A stretch of 41,924 nucleotides of DNA from Salinivirgaceae bacterium (GCA_017557605.1 JAFYYJ010000103.1:1-41924), one strand, 5' to 3'; counted from the stretch's first letter, positions 18,128 to 26,460 are shown. The notes: a model not told the origin generated them from the letters alone. Numbers and translations are program-made.

Positions 18128-18598
18128 TCAAATCATTTTGAGAGCCGTAACGGCCGCCTCAATGCCTTTGTTGCCGAGTTTTCCGCCCGAGCGCTCAAGG
18201 GCTTGCTGAAGATTGTCAGTTGTCAGCACACCGAAAATAACCGGAACCTTGCCTTCGGCATTCAATGCCGAAAGTCCGTTTGCCACGCCCTCGCAGATGA
18301 AATCAAAATGGCGGGTTTCGCCCTGAATAACACAACCCAGGCAGATGACAGCATCGCACTCGTTGTTGCGGATGCATTTTGCGGCGGCAAATGTCAGCTC
18401 AAAGGTGCCCGGAACGTGTTTTATAATAATGTTGTCATCGGCAACATCGTATTGTTTGAGCGTCTTGATAGCACCCTCGGCCATGGCGTTGGTAACCTGC
18501 GCGTTCCATTCCGCCACAACAATAACGAAACGGCGGCCTTTTCCCGAAGGAACCGCCGCCGCGTCGTATTCTGATAAATTGTGTAATGCTGTAGCCAT
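18128..18598 (-). CDS. ribH: 6,7-dimethyl-8-ribityllumazine synthase
   Basis: 156 residues, penultimate enzyme of riboflavin synthesis, which condenses 5-amino-6-ribitylaminouracil with dihydroxybutanone phosphate; the family forms 60-mer or pentameric shells. Conserved segments are [52 protein letters not shown] (with the catalytic histidine) and [20 protein letters not shown]. Its ATG overlaps the stop of the TPR gene by 1 nt (TAATG), so the pair is translationally coupled. No FMN riboswitch is visible; expression probably depends on the promoter ahead of the TPR gene. Confidence 0.97.
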   Translation of the reverse strand: MATALHNLSEYDAAAVPSGKGRRFVIVVAEWNAQVTNAMAEGAIKTLKQYDVADDNIIIKHVPGTFELTFAAAKCIRNNECDAVICLGCVIQGETRHFDFICEGVANGLSALNAEGKVPVIFGVLTTDNLQQALERSGGKLGNKGIEAAVTALKMI

Positions 18599-19293
18599 TA
18601 TTTAGCCAACAATGTTTTCATTTTGACGATGTTCTTTTCAGCTGAACGAGCCTCTTGCGAGTTAGCGTAATCGTCTTTAATCTGAGTGTACAGCTTCAAG
18701 GCTTGTTTGTATTTGCCTTCTGCCTCATACACTTGAGCTGCCTTGTTCAGATACAATGGCGAGGTGAATTCATTATTCACTTTGCTAGCTGCCTTCTCAT
18801 AGTAAGATGCGCCTTTCGCGTTATCGCCCAACTCAACATATGCGTCGCCGATAAGACCCAAAGCTATGCAGCTTACTGTCACATCTTTCGATTTGAATTT
18901 CTTCAGATGCTTGATAGCGTCCTCATAGTTGCCGCTGTACATGAAGCATAGACCTGCATAGTAGTTTGCAAGTTTGGCTGTCTGAGTGATGCTGTATTCC
19001 TTAGCCACGTCAAGGAAACCCTCATTGTTTCCGTCGCCGTACAGAGCCAGGTTGAACGAGTCGCGCTGGAAATATTGCTCGGCAACATACATCGACGCGC
19101 TTGCCTCAATGTTTTTCGGAGTAATGTAGAAACGTTTGAAAGCGAAAAAGATAGCTACTATTGCTACAAGACCAAGCACAACATAAAGTATTGTGTTCTT
19201 GTTGCTTTCAATGAAAAGTTCTGTGCGGTTCAAGGTCTCCTGAACGCTCTCTATACCATCAGGTTGTTGGTTTTTCGAATTATTGTTAGCCAT
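18598..19293 (-). CDS. Membrane-anchored TPR protein (YfgM-like)
   Basis: 231 residues from the ATG at 19293 ([10 protein letters not shown]). A longer frame opens at a TTG at 19323, but that TTG is part of the TACATTTG promoter box, so the ATG is preferred and gives a leader of about 21 nt. One membrane helix ([19 protein letters not shown], about residues 30-50) is followed by tetratricopeptide-like helical repeats ([57 protein letters not shown]). YfgM in E. coli is an inner-membrane TPR protein of the Sec-associated periplasmic chaperone network; that role is only suggested by architecture. Coupled to ribH. Confidence 0.85.
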   Translation of the reverse strand: MANNNSKNQQPDGIESVQETLNRTELFIESNKNTILYVVLGLVAIVAIFFAFKRFYITPKNIEASASMYVAEQYFQRDSFNLALYGDGNNEGFLDVAKEYSITQTAKLANYYAGLCFMYSGNYEDAIKHLKKFKSKDVTVSCIALGLIGDAYVELGDNAKGASYYEKAASKVNNEFTSPLYLNKAAQVYEAEGKYKQALKLYTQIKDDYANSQEARSAEKNIVKMKTLLAK

Positions 19294-19320
19294 AAAAAAG
19301 ATACTTTTTTTAAAAACGTG

Positions 19321-19328
19321 CAAATGTA
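19321..19328 (-). promoter_or_regulatory. -7 promoter box of the TPR-ribH operon
   Basis: TACATTTG on the minus strand, exact TAnnTTTG. It predicts a leader of about 21 nt to the ATG at 19293. No convincing TTTG at -33. Confidence 0.6.
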
Positions 19329-19470
19329 ATCGTTTTTATCATTTCACGAAATAAATATTTGGAAAGCCGATTTTTAGAGTTTTGCGTTGGCTTATGTGTT
19401 GATTTTCAGCAAGAAACTCCGGTAATATCAAAACTTGTAGGCACCTAAATATATAATCGCAACTTTTAAC

Positions 19471-19478
19471 TACTTTTG
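19471..19478 (+). promoter_or_regulatory. -7 promoter box of pheS
   Basis: TACTTTTG, exact TAnnTTTG. It predicts a leader of about 18 nt to the ATG at 19503. It also explains why the TTG at 19476 should not be used as the start. No TTTG box is seen at the usual -33 distance. Confidence 0.6.
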
Positions 19479-19502
19479 CACGCAATTCAAAAGACGTGTA
19501 AG

Positions 19503-20543
19503 ATGCTAAATAAGATTAACGATTTAGTTGAAAAAGTTCAGCAGTTTCATGCTGATTCGGCGGAAAGCATAGAGCAGTTCCGTTTGAAATTTTTAAGCAA
19601 GAAAGGCGAAATAAGCCTGCTTTTCGACGAGTTCCGCAATGTGCCCGCCGAGATGAAGAAACAAGTGGGCGTTGAGATAAACAGGCTGAAACAGCTTGCC
19701 CAGCAAAAATACGATGAAGCGACACAGCAAATCGAAAACATCGTGTCGGATAGCGACAAACACGATTTGACGCGCCCGGGCGAGGCGTTTGAGATGGGCA
19801 CACGCCACCCCATATCGCTGGTCAAAAACGAGATAATAGACATATTCAGCCGCATAGGTTTCACTGTTGCTGAAGGTCCGGAAGTTGAAGACGACTGGCA
19901 TGTTTTCTCAGCCATGAACTTTCCGCTTGAGCATCCAGCCCGCGACATGCAGGACACTTTCTTTGTTGAGAAAGCATCGAACAACGAGCCTAATCCGCAC
20001 GACATCCTTTTGCGCACACACACTTCAAGCGTACAATCGCGTATAATGGAGAAGCGTCAGCCGCCTATCCGCATGATTTTCCCTGGTCGCGTGTTCCGCA
20101 ACGAGGCAATCTCAGCTCGCGCACACTGCATCTTCCATCAAGTTGAAGGCTTGTATGTTGCTGAAAATGTTTCGTTTGCCGACTTAAAACAGACTCTTTT
20201 GTATTTCTCGAAAGAGATGTTCGGCCCCGACACGAAAATCCGTCTGCGCCCATCGTACTTCCCATTCACCGAACCTTCGGCCGAAATGGACGTATCGTGC
20301 ACAATATGCGGTGGCAAAGGCTGCAACATCTGCAAAGGAACAGGCTGGCTCGAGATTCTGGGTTGCGGAATGGTTGACCCGAATGTCTTGGAGAACTGCG
20401 GCATCGACAGCAAGAAATACACCGGTTTCGCCTTCGGAATGGGTGTTGAGCGCATTGCGATGCTCAAATATCAAGTCCGCGACCTCCGCCTCTATTTCGA
20501 AAACGACATCCGCTTCCTGCGACAGTTTAAATCGGCATACTAA
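19503..20543 (+). CDS. pheS: Phenylalanyl-tRNA synthetase alpha subunit
   Basis: 346 residues from the ATG at 19503 (MLNKINDLVEKV). Class II synthetase catalytic subunit; the partner PheT is not in the window. The N-terminal coiled coil (about residues 1-90) binds tRNA. Family motifs follow: TRPGEAFEMGTRHPISLVKN, GFTVAEGPEVEDDWHVFSAM, motif 2 around PGRVFRNEAISARAHCIFHQ and motif 3 GFAFGMGVERIAMLKY. A cysteine-rich insert (CTICGGKGCNICKGTGWLEI) carries four to five Cys and resembles a zinc knuckle. It is divergent from the TPR-ribH operon and ends at a strong terminator shared with the GH31 gene. Confidence 0.98.
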   Translation: MLNKINDLVEKVQQFHADSAESIEQFRLKFLSKKGEISLLFDEFRNVPAEMKKQVGVEINRLKQLAQQKYDEATQQIENIVSDSDKHDLTRPGEAFEMGTRHPISLVKNEIIDIFSRIGFTVAEGPEVEDDWHVFSAMNFPLEHPARDMQDTFFVEKASNNEPNPHDILLRTHTSSVQSRIMEKRQPPIRMIFPGRVFRNEAISARAHCIFHQVEGLYVAENVSFADLKQTLLYFSKEMFGPDTKIRLRPSYFPFTEPSAEMDVSCTICGGKGCNICKGTGWLEILGCGMVDPNVLENCGIDSKKYTGFAFGMGVERIAMLKYQVRDLRLYFENDIRFLRQFKSAY

Positions 20544-20561
20544 TTAATATTGTCAGATAAT

Positions 20562-20592
20562 AACAAAGGCTGTCCGATGGGCAGCCTTTGTT
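20562..20592. terminator. Bidirectional terminator between pheS and the GH31 gene
   Basis: Stem AACAAAGGCTGTCC (20562-20575) with GGGCAGCCTTTGTT (20579-20592), one G-T pair and a tiny loop. A TTGTTT tail follows on the plus strand and the minus side is TTATTATC. It lies between convergent genes. Confidence 0.85.
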
Positions 20593-20612
20593 GTTTACAG
20601 TTTGCGTTTTAG

Positions 20613-23204
20613 TTAGAAATTGACGGCCACTTCTTCGCCTTCATATTCAACGCTTTGTGCAATATTTGTTCCTGCGATTTTCACCACAAAATTGCGTTTT
20701 TCGGGCATTCCTACAAACGAGCCTTTGCGCTCGCCAATGGTCAAAGTGCGCTCTGCATCGTTCCAAACAAATTGGATTTCAGTGAATTGACCTTTCTGAT
20801 AATCATTGTTCGCACCTTCATCCTCGTAGAGAGTGAATGAACCGTCGGCTTTTGGAAATATGCTGATAGTCAGATTTTTATTGTCGGTGTAATCAGTCGA
20901 CTGCACCACATCGCTTTGCGCGATAATGCTACCGGCGCGTGCGAACACCGGAATCGATTCGAGACTGACCGCAACCTCGGTTTGTTGGCCGCCTGCAAGC
21001 CATTCGTGAGTGGCAAAATTATACCAGCCGCCTTCGGTTTCGGGCAGGTAAACGCTTGTAGATTTGCATTTTGGCTCAATAATCGGGCAAACCAGCAGCG
21101 ACGGCCCGAACATAAATTCGGTTTGTTGGCTGAGTGCTGTCAAGTCGGTGCCGAAGTCCATCACGAGCGGACGCATCAGCGTGCCGCCTTTCGATACGGC
21201 CGCCGCCTGTGAGTAAATGTATGGTAACAAGCTGTAACGCAAATTGATAGCATTCGTTGCAATGCGCGCGGTCTCTTTCCCGTAACGCCATATTTCGGTG
21301 TCGCTCATATAGCCGTGCACACGCATCATTGGTAGGAATGTGGCGGTTTGAATCCAGCGTAGCATACATTCTTGATAATCAGTATTTTTGTATTGGTCGA
21401 ACGGACGGAAGAATCCGCCGGCATCGTAGGTCCACCACGGGTGTCCGGCTGCCATAAGTCCCAATCCACCAACTATTTGCCGGCGCAGTGTTTCCCAATC
21501 GTTGCCCACATCACCCGACCATAGAGCCGAGCCGTAGCGGTGTATTCCTGCAAAGCCGCTGCGGGTTAGAATCAGCGGACGACGGTCGGGGTCATCGGCG
21601 CAAAGCCCCTCATAAACAGTGCGATTCACCATCATCGGGTAGATATTTCGCACCAGTTCGCCAGGCAAGGTGCCTTTCATTACGCGGCGGCCCACAAGGT
21701 CGTCGTTTTCAGGCTCTGTAGCGTCCTGCCACCAAGCGTCAATGCCATACGGTTTGAGCAGGCGGCTGCTGAAATTGGTCCAGTAGAATTGAGCCGCGTC
21801 GTTGTCGAAAAAGTCAATCCACGACGTGTTTTTGATATAGTGTCCCTGCTCGGCGGCCAATTTGCCGAGATCCGAATTTTCGTCAATCTTCGACCATACT
21901 GAAATCATTAGTCTTGCGCCAATATTGTGCAGATTGTCAACCAGTTGTTTCGGGTTCGGGTAGAATTGCTCGTCGAAGCGCATTGCGTTCCAGCCGTAGC
22001 GGCCCCAATACTGCCAGTCCTGAACAATCACATCCATTGGGATTGAGCGGCGACGGAATTCTTTAGCCGTGCTGATAATCTCATCTTGTGAGTGGAAACG
22101 CTCGCGGCAGTGAATGTAGCCCAGCGCCCAGCGCGGCATCAGCGGGGCGTTGCCTGTGGCGTTGCGGTAGGCGGCAATCACTTCGTCGGGTGTTCCGGCA
22201 AAAACGGTGTAGTCGATTCCGTCGGCTACGGGTGAATTGTATGTGGTTGAGTTAGTTACAAGCTGATAATACAGCACGGGGCGGTCGTTTCCGGTAAGCT
22301 CTGCAACTACGATGTGAGTGCCTTTTTCAAGTTCCACAATTGCTGACGATGTTGGTGGCAGCCACAAGTTGCGCATCTCCATAATTATCTGTCCGTCAAT
22401 CTGTAAGTTATGCCGGCGTGCCATTTGTTGCCCCACATCGAGCAGCAAGGCGTATTGACCGCTTTCCTCGATTTCGAGAGTTGCCTCGAAGCGGTTGCTC
22501 TCACGGCGTTCGCGGCGGTTGCCTTCGGTTGTTGTCACATCGACTTCAACAGCCTCGCCTTCGGCCGATTTCTTCACAAGTGCAACGGTGTCGGCTGGAA
22601 TGTTGAAGTTTGTCAGGCCGTAGTTGTTCCACAGCAGGCCGTAACCTTTGCTTGATAGCACAAATGGTATGGAAATTTGTGTGTTAACCTGTGTAAGGCG
22701 GCGTGGCAGTCCGCGCACATCGAGGAAGCCGTCCTGAAACTGCCCCAACCCGAACAAATGCTCATCGTTGGACGAGCTGAACGTTTCGGTAACGTTTAAT
22801 GTTGCGCGGTCTTGCACCGAATCGCCGACAATGCTTCGGCTTAATTCGTTAAGAATCAAGTTGCCGCAAGTGTCATAAAAACTGATTCGGGCGGTTTGTT
22901 TGTCGATTTCGGCTCGAATCAGCGGAAGCCGCACTTCAACTTTCTCGGGGTTAGCGGTCACGTCAATTCGCGTCTGCACATCGTTCTCCACATAAACCCA
23001 TTCGGGTAGCGACTGCACATCGCAAGTCTGAAATTTAACACGCAAAGCATTATCGCCCAGCGGTTTCAAAACAAAATTGCCGTTTCTCGTTACAACGGTT
23101 ACAGTGTTACCGCTCACGGCGAACGATTTCACTTCGGTTTTGCTGCACGAGGTGGCGAAAATTGCCATCGAAAAAACGGCTATCGGAACAATTAGGTTTT
23201 TCAT
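20613..23204 (-). CDS. GH31 glycoside hydrolase lipoprotein, probable alpha-xylosidase with PA14-like insert
   Basis: 863 residues from the ATG at 23204; an upstream ATG at 23231 is less likely because it overlaps a TATTTTTG promoter box and would spoil the signal peptide. The lipobox is IFATSCSK. Order: N-terminal beta-sandwich with a PA14-like insert (about residues 215-305: DVGQQMARRHNLQIDGQ, EKGTHIVVAELTG), then the GH31 (beta/alpha)8 barrel and C-terminal beta domains. The nucleophile is D494 in AWWQDATEPE and the acid/base is D565 in WSGDVGNDWE. The DATEPE form and the PA14 insert are typical of GH31 alpha-xylosidases acting on xyloglucan oligosaccharides. There is no SusCD pair or other polysaccharide-utilisation gene beside it. 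Confidence 0.9.
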   Translation of the reverse strand: MKNLIVPIAVFSMAIFATSCSKTEVKSFAVSGNTVTVVTRNGNFVLKPLGDNALRVKFQTCDVQSLPEWVYVENDVQTRIDVTANPEKVEVRLPLIRAEIDKQTARISFYDTCGNLILNELSRSIVGDSVQDRATLNVTETFSSSNDEHLFGLGQFQDGFLDVRGLPRRLTQVNTQISIPFVLSSKGYGLLWNNYGLTNFNIPADTVALVKKSAEGEAVEVDVTTTEGNRRERRESNRFEATLEIEESGQYALLLDVGQQMARRHNLQIDGQIIMEMRNLWLPPTSSAIVELEKGTHIVVAELTGNDRPVLYYQLVTNSTTYNSPVADGIDYTVFAGTPDEVIAAYRNATGNAPLMPRWALGYIHCRERFHSQDEIISTAKEFRRRSIPMDVIVQDWQYWGRYGWNAMRFDEQFYPNPKQLVDNLHNIGARLMISVWSKIDENSDLGKLAAEQGHYIKNTSWIDFFDNDAAQFYWTNFSSRLLKPYGIDAWWQDATEPENDDLVGRRVMKGTLPGELVRNIYPMMVNRTVYEGLCADDPDRRPLILTRSGFAGIHRYGSALWSGDVGNDWETLRRQIVGGLGLMAAGHPWWTYDAGGFFRPFDQYKNTDYQECMLRWIQTATFLPMMRVHGYMSDTEIWRYGKETARIATNAINLRYSLLPYIYSQAAAVSKGGTLMRPLVMDFGTDLTALSQQTEFMFGPSLLVCPIIEPKCKSTSVYLPETEGGWYNFATHEWLAGGQQTEVAVSLESIPVFARAGSIIAQSDVVQSTDYTDNKNLTISIFPKADGSFTLYEDEGANNDYQKGQFTEIQFVWNDAERTLTIGERKGSFVGMPEKRNFVVKIAGTNIAQSVEYEGEEVAVNF

Positions 23205-23218
23205 ATCGTTTTTTTTTA

Positions 23219-23226
23219 CAAAAATA
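23219..23226 (-). promoter_or_regulatory. -7 promoter box of the GH31 gene
   Basis: TATTTTTG on the minus strand, exact TAnnTTTG. It would give a very short leader (about 8 nt) to the ATG at 23204. Confidence 0.4.
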
Positions 23227-23493
23227 AGCATCGCTACGCACTAAAAAATATTGACGTGCATCAGTTTTTGACTTTTTGGAGCGATTTGAACTTTCAAAAA
23301 AACAAGAATTTACGCACACGTTTCCGTAAAAAACTGCTAATCAACGTCGAAACCGGATTCTTGTTGATTACCACCATATTTGAACCGAAACCTACCGAAT
23401 TTTAAGTGTCGATTTTTGAGCCGATTTTTCTATTCACATTTGCATTGTTAAAAAATAAGTGGGTAAAAAATAAATCGAAGATAATAGGGTACT
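23227..23493. other. AT-rich intergenic stretch without a gene
   Basis: No coding frame or RNA fold recognised. One 7-bp inverted repeat (AATCAAC...GTTGATT, about 23339-23371) surrounds a 19-nt loop. The rest is AT-rich and carries the divergent promoters of its two neighbours at its ends. Confidence 0.4.
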
Positions 23494-23501
23494 TAATTTT
23501 G
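23494..23501 (+). promoter_or_regulatory. -7 promoter box of the MBG-like gene
   Basis: TAATTTTG, exact TAnnTTTG, predicting a leader of about 19 nt to the ATG at 23527. Confidence 0.5.
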
Positions 23502-23526
23502 CAACGTGATTAAAAAGAAAAGAGCT

Positions 23527-23892
23527 ATGAAAAGAAAAGGAATTATCAGCATTGTAGTAGTTGCCATAGCATTAGTTGCAGTTGTCACTTCGGCAACATC
23601 GGCTTTGAAAAGCAGTGATAACAAAGTGGTTGTCCACATCAGAGGAAATGTTAAAAATGTAACTTACAACGGTCACTTGCAGTCGGCTATCGGCTACACT
23701 ATCGAAACAAATTCGGACCGCTACACCGCCGACGATTTTGTATGCTACGCTACCGATTCAGTGAGCGCAACCGATGCCGGCACATACAAAATGGGTATCA
23801 GCAGCGCCGATTTCTGCAACATAAACCCCGATTTCAAAAATGTTGAGTTTGTGGTTGTCGATGGCAGCATAACAATAAGCGACGAGGAATAA
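23527..23892 (+). CDS. Small exported protein with a single MBG/YDG-like Ig fold
   Basis: 121 residues from the ATG at 23527; an in-frame GTG 7 codons upstream lies only 5 nt after the promoter box and is rejected. A signal peptide or anchor (GIISIVVVAIALVAVVTSAT) is followed by about 85 residues with the MBG-domain pattern: NVTYNGHLQSAIGYTIE, SVSATDAGTYKMGISSADF, NINPDFKNVEFVVVDGSITI. In large Bacteroidetes and Firmicutes surface proteins this fold occurs in tandem arrays as a spacer or adhesin module; a stand-alone, single-copy exported version is unusual. No lipobox. Function unknown. It has its own promoter and terminator. Confidence 0.75.
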   Translation: MKRKGIISIVVVAIALVAVVTSATSALKSSDNKVVVHIRGNVKNVTYNGHLQSAIGYTIETNSDRYTADDFVCYATDSVSATDAGTYKMGISSADFCNINPDFKNVEFVVVDGSITISDEE

Positions 23893-23926
23893 AACGGCTC
23901 TGCCGAATAATATATTGACGATAAGG

Positions 23927-23960
23927 CGCTGATTCACAAACGGTGAGTCGGCGTTTTTTT
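23927..23960 (+). terminator. Terminator of the MBG-like gene
   Basis: Stem CGCTGATTCAC (23927-23937) with GTGAGTCGGCG (23943-23953), two G-U pairs and a 5-nt loop, followed by seven Ts. Confidence 0.85.
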
Positions 23961-23990
23961 GTTATTAATTTCCAAAAAAACCCATAAATA

Positions 23991-24073
23991 TCAGCGCTTT
24001 GTATAAATTTACCACGTTGTTGTTTACCGATTTTGTTTAACGGACTTCGCAGAGTCTGTAAAAACAGCGCTGA
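23991..24073. repeat. Spaced inverted repeat upstream of the nitroreductase gene
   Basis: TCAGCGCT (23991-23998) and AGCGCTGA (24066-24073) form an 8-bp inverted repeat enclosing 67 nt. A smaller GACT...AGTC hairpin lies inside, near 24043-24056. It ends 32 nt before the nitroreductase ATG and could be a folded leader or a pair of operator half-sites. No known riboswitch recognised. Confidence 0.4.
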
Positions 24074-24105
24074 ATTTTCAAACTAGAAGTCCCCCAAACA
24101 CTATT

Positions 24106-24723
24106 ATGCTTAAAATCAAACTTTTATTAACAGCAACGGTTGCGGCCTTGTTGGTTGGCTGCTGCAACAACGAAAAATCATCGTCAAACGCGGTGTCGTT
24201 CGATGATGTTATAGCATCGCGCAGAAGCGTGCGTAGCTACGACTCCACCAAGACCATTAGCGAGGCGCAGGTGCGCGAATTACTGACAAGCGCGCAACAA
24301 GCTCCGTCATGGGCAAATCAGCAACCTACAAAATACTACGTGGCACAAAGCGCCGCAATGATTGATTCAGTAAAGAATTACATCGGCGGAAACCGTCGCA
24401 ACGTTGAGGGTGCACCGATACTCATTGTATCGACATTTGAACGCGGAAAATCGGGGTTCTTCAATGGTAATCCGGCCAACGATTTAGGCGACCTGTGGGG
24501 TGCTTACGACAACGGTCTGGCCAACTGCTATCTGATTCTGAAGGCCCGTGCCATGGGATTCGACACATTGATAATGGGTATGCGCGACTCCGACGCATTG
24601 CGCCGTCTGTTCAGCATACCTGAAAACGAGGCTGTTACCGCCGTCATCTCGTTGGGTTACAGAAGCGGTGAGCCGAGAGTTCCGCAACACAAAAACCTTG
24701 ACGACATAGTTAAATTCTTCTAA
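24106..24723 (+). CDS. Nitroreductase-family lipoprotein
   Basis: 205 residues. The N-terminal lipobox (ALLVGCCN, Cys 19) is followed by a nitroreductase fold: VIASRRSVRSYDSTKTISEA with the FMN-contacting RRSVR motif, AQQAPSWANQQPTKYYV, GAYDNGLANCYLILKARAMG and VISLGYRSGEP. These enzymes are normally cytoplasmic FMN oxidoreductases using NAD(P)H. An SPII-anchored member would sit where NAD(P)H is absent, so either the electron donor differs or a membrane-bound flavin system feeds it. Bacteroidetes genomes do contain similar lipoprotein forms. Ends at a strong terminator. Confidence 0.87.
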   Translation: MLKIKLLLTATVAALLVGCCNNEKSSSNAVSFDDVIASRRSVRSYDSTKTISEAQVRELLTSAQQAPSWANQQPTKYYVAQSAAMIDSVKNYIGGNRRNVEGAPILIVSTFERGKSGFFNGNPANDLGDLWGAYDNGLANCYLILKARAMGFDTLIMGMRDSDALRRLFSIPENEAVTAVISLGYRSGEPRVPQHKNLDDIVKFF

Positions 24724-24749
24724 CAGATATTTTCTATAATTGTCGCAAC

Positions 24750-24781
24750 AGGCAAGGCCCGCTATTGAGCCTTGCCTTTTT
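24750..24781 (+). terminator. Terminator of the nitroreductase gene
   Basis: Stem GGCAAGGC (24751-24758) with GCCTTGCC (24769-24776), closed also by A-T at 24750/24777, 10-nt loop, followed by TTTTTAT. Confidence 0.85.
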
Positions 24782-24784
24782 ATT

Positions 24785-24792
24785 TATCTTTG
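24785..24792 (+). promoter_or_regulatory. Possible -7 box of the polytopic membrane protein gene
   Basis: TATCTTTG matches TAnnTTTG exactly but ends only 5 nt before the ATG at 24798, so it would give an essentially leaderless message. May be fortuitous. Confidence 0.3.
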
Positions 24793-24797
24793 CCAGC

Positions 24798-26108
24798 ATG
24801 AGTTGGATTCTGTATTTCATCTATCTGCTGCTGCTTATTTGGGTAATCCAGAAGGCTCCGTTCTTCAACGCGCCGCACATTGAGCGCCGCTGGATTATTT
24901 TCGCCTTTCTGACCAAAGTGCTTGGCGGCGTGGCTCTTTTCATCATCTACAGCTACTACTACGACCCAAAAGACAGCGACATTTTTCACTATTTCAACGA
25001 CGGCCTGATAATACACAGCGCACTGTTTGAAAATCCGCTCGATTTTCTGCGGATGGTTTCGGGCATCAACTCCGACGCACCCGACCTGATGCACTACTAC
25101 ATGACATGCGACTACTGGCTCAAGCCTTTCTACTTCGGGTTGCCAAACGACAATCTGATTGTGATACGTACACACGCGCTTCTCTGCCTTGTGTCGATGG
25201 GTAACTTCCATATTCACAATCTGTTTTTCTCGTTTTTCGGATTCATCGGGCTATGGGCGCTTTATAAGGCTTTCTGCAAAGATTTGTCCAATATGCACCT
25301 GCTGCTTTTCCTCTGCATGTTCGGCTTTCCGTCGGTTTGGATTTGGACCTCGGGCGCGCTTAAAGAGTCGCTGATGATGGCCATTTTCGGCCTGCTGATT
25401 TATTTCTTCCGCGATTTTCTGAAGAAACCGTCGGTGTGGAACGTTGCGGCCATGCTTGTGCTGTCGTATATGATGAAAACCTCGAAATACTACGTGCTGA
25501 TGGCTGCCATGCCGGCAATGCTGGCCGCCGTCTGGATAAAATACCGGCCAAAACTCGCGTTGCTCAAGTTCGCCGCCACGCACCTGCTGCTTTTCGGGTT
25601 GTTCTACTGCTCAAAGTTTATTACGGGTTTCGACATGATTGAGGCGATATGCGGAAAGCAACAATGTTTTATATCGATGTCGGAAGATTTGGGCAACGTG
25701 GGCAGCTACATCTACCTGCCGCCGCTCGACAACGGATTGCAAAGCATGATAGTGAACGCTCCCAACGCTCTGTTTAACAGCCTGTTCCGCCCCACAATCT
25801 TTGAGGCGAAATCGGCAATGATGCTTTTTGCGGCCATTGAGAACATATTTATAATATGCATGTTGGCCGCCGGACTTCTGTTTATTCAACCCAAGAATTT
25901 CAGCAACCGCGATGTGTGGTGCTGCCTGTCGTACATAACCATTTTCTTTGTGCTCATCGGCCTTACAACGCCTGTGCTTGGCGCGCTTGTGCGCTACAAA
26001 GTGCCCGCCCTGCCGTTCCTTGGAATACTTATTTTGCTGATTGTCAACGACGAAAAAGCGCAATCGGCTAACAAATGGATTGAAAAAAGGATAAAACGAA
26101 AACGCTGA
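24798..26108 (+). CDS. Polytopic membrane protein of unknown function, GT-C/EpsG-like
   Basis: 436 residues from the ATG at 24798; an upstream in-frame TTG lies within the preceding terminator and is rejected. About ten hydrophobic helices run from ILYFIYLLLLIWVIQ to LPFLGILILLIV. Loop features are DPKDSDIFHYFNDG after the second helix (acidic and aromatic, as in GT-C or polymerase-type enzymes), a conserved-looking GNFHIHNLFFSFFGFIG, and FPSVWIWTSGALKESL. This layout resembles EpsG/Wzy-like membrane proteins of polysaccharide synthesis, but I do not recognise a specific family. It ends KRIKRKR. No glycan genes lie beside it. Confidence 0.7.
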   Translation: MSWILYFIYLLLLIWVIQKAPFFNAPHIERRWIIFAFLTKVLGGVALFIIYSYYYDPKDSDIFHYFNDGLIIHSALFENPLDFLRMVSGINSDAPDLMHYYMTCDYWLKPFYFGLPNDNLIVIRTHALLCLVSMGNFHIHNLFFSFFGFIGLWALYKAFCKDLSNMHLLLFLCMFGFPSVWIWTSGALKESLMMAIFGLLIYFFRDFLKKPSVWNVAAMLVLSYMMKTSKYYVLMAAMPAMLAAVWIKYRPKLALLKFAATHLLLFGLFYCSKFITGFDMIEAICGKQQCFISMSEDLGNVGSYIYLPPLDNGLQSMIVNAPNALFNSLFRPTIFEAKSAMMLFAAIENIFIICMLAAGLLFIQPKNFSNRDVWCCLSYITIFFVLIGLTTPVLGALVRYKVPALPFLGILILLIVNDEKAQSANKWIEKRIKRKR

Positions 26109-26345
26109 CGCTGACGAAGGACGATAACGAAAACGATAACTATAACGAAGTGATTAATGTTTAATGATAAATGATTAATAAATAGATATTCAACCTGTTA
26201 AACATTAAACATTAAACATTAAACTTTAAACTCCTAAACCTCTAAACTTTTAACTTAAAACTTTTGCCTTATGCCTTGTCACTTGTGCCTTATCACTTGT
26301 AACTTGTCACTTTTTAACATTAATCACTAACCACTAATCATTCTT
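26109..26345. repeat. Low-complexity spacer built of near-tandem short words
   Basis: Successive blocks are: CGCTGACGCTGACG with ACGATAACGAAAACGATAAC; then CATTAAACATTAAACATTAAAC, written in 7-nt steps (ACATTAA); then CTAAACCTCTAAAC; then alternating TGCCTTATG, CACTTGTG, CTTATCACTTGTAACTTG; then ATTAATCACTAACCACTAATC. No open reading frame or hairpin stands out. The blocks share a style, not a sequence. Confidence 0.6.
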
Positions 26346-26445
26346 TTTTCTATCTTTCGCAACTGTTTGAATTATGCGTAGCACAAAAACAAATATTGCG
26401 AAAGAGATTATTGTCAATGTTAAGTTGTTGATTGATAATATTTTA
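26334..26445 (-). pseudogene. Possible remnant of a small membrane protein
   Basis: On the minus strand the frame that ends at 26334 encodes a clear hydrophobic helix with a basic tail (LTIISFAIFVFVLRIIQTVA then KDRKKND). The frame continues upstream only into the dispersed palindromic repeats, with no ATG between, so an original N terminus seems lost. Could equally be chance hydrophobicity. Confidence 0.25.
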
Positions 26446-26453
26446 CCCCCCCC
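26446..26453. repeat. Homopolymeric C8 tract
   Basis: Eight consecutive Cs just upstream of the first dispersed repeat and about 220 nt before the fibre gene. Tracts of this length can vary by slippage; whether this one does is unknown. Confidence 0.6.
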
Positions 26454-26460
26454 ACAACGG

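Noticed and set aside
19476..19502. TTG start of pheS nine codons upstream
   Set aside because: The TTG is the last part of the TACTTTTG promoter box, so it would lie upstream of the transcript; the ATG at 19503 fits the family N terminus.
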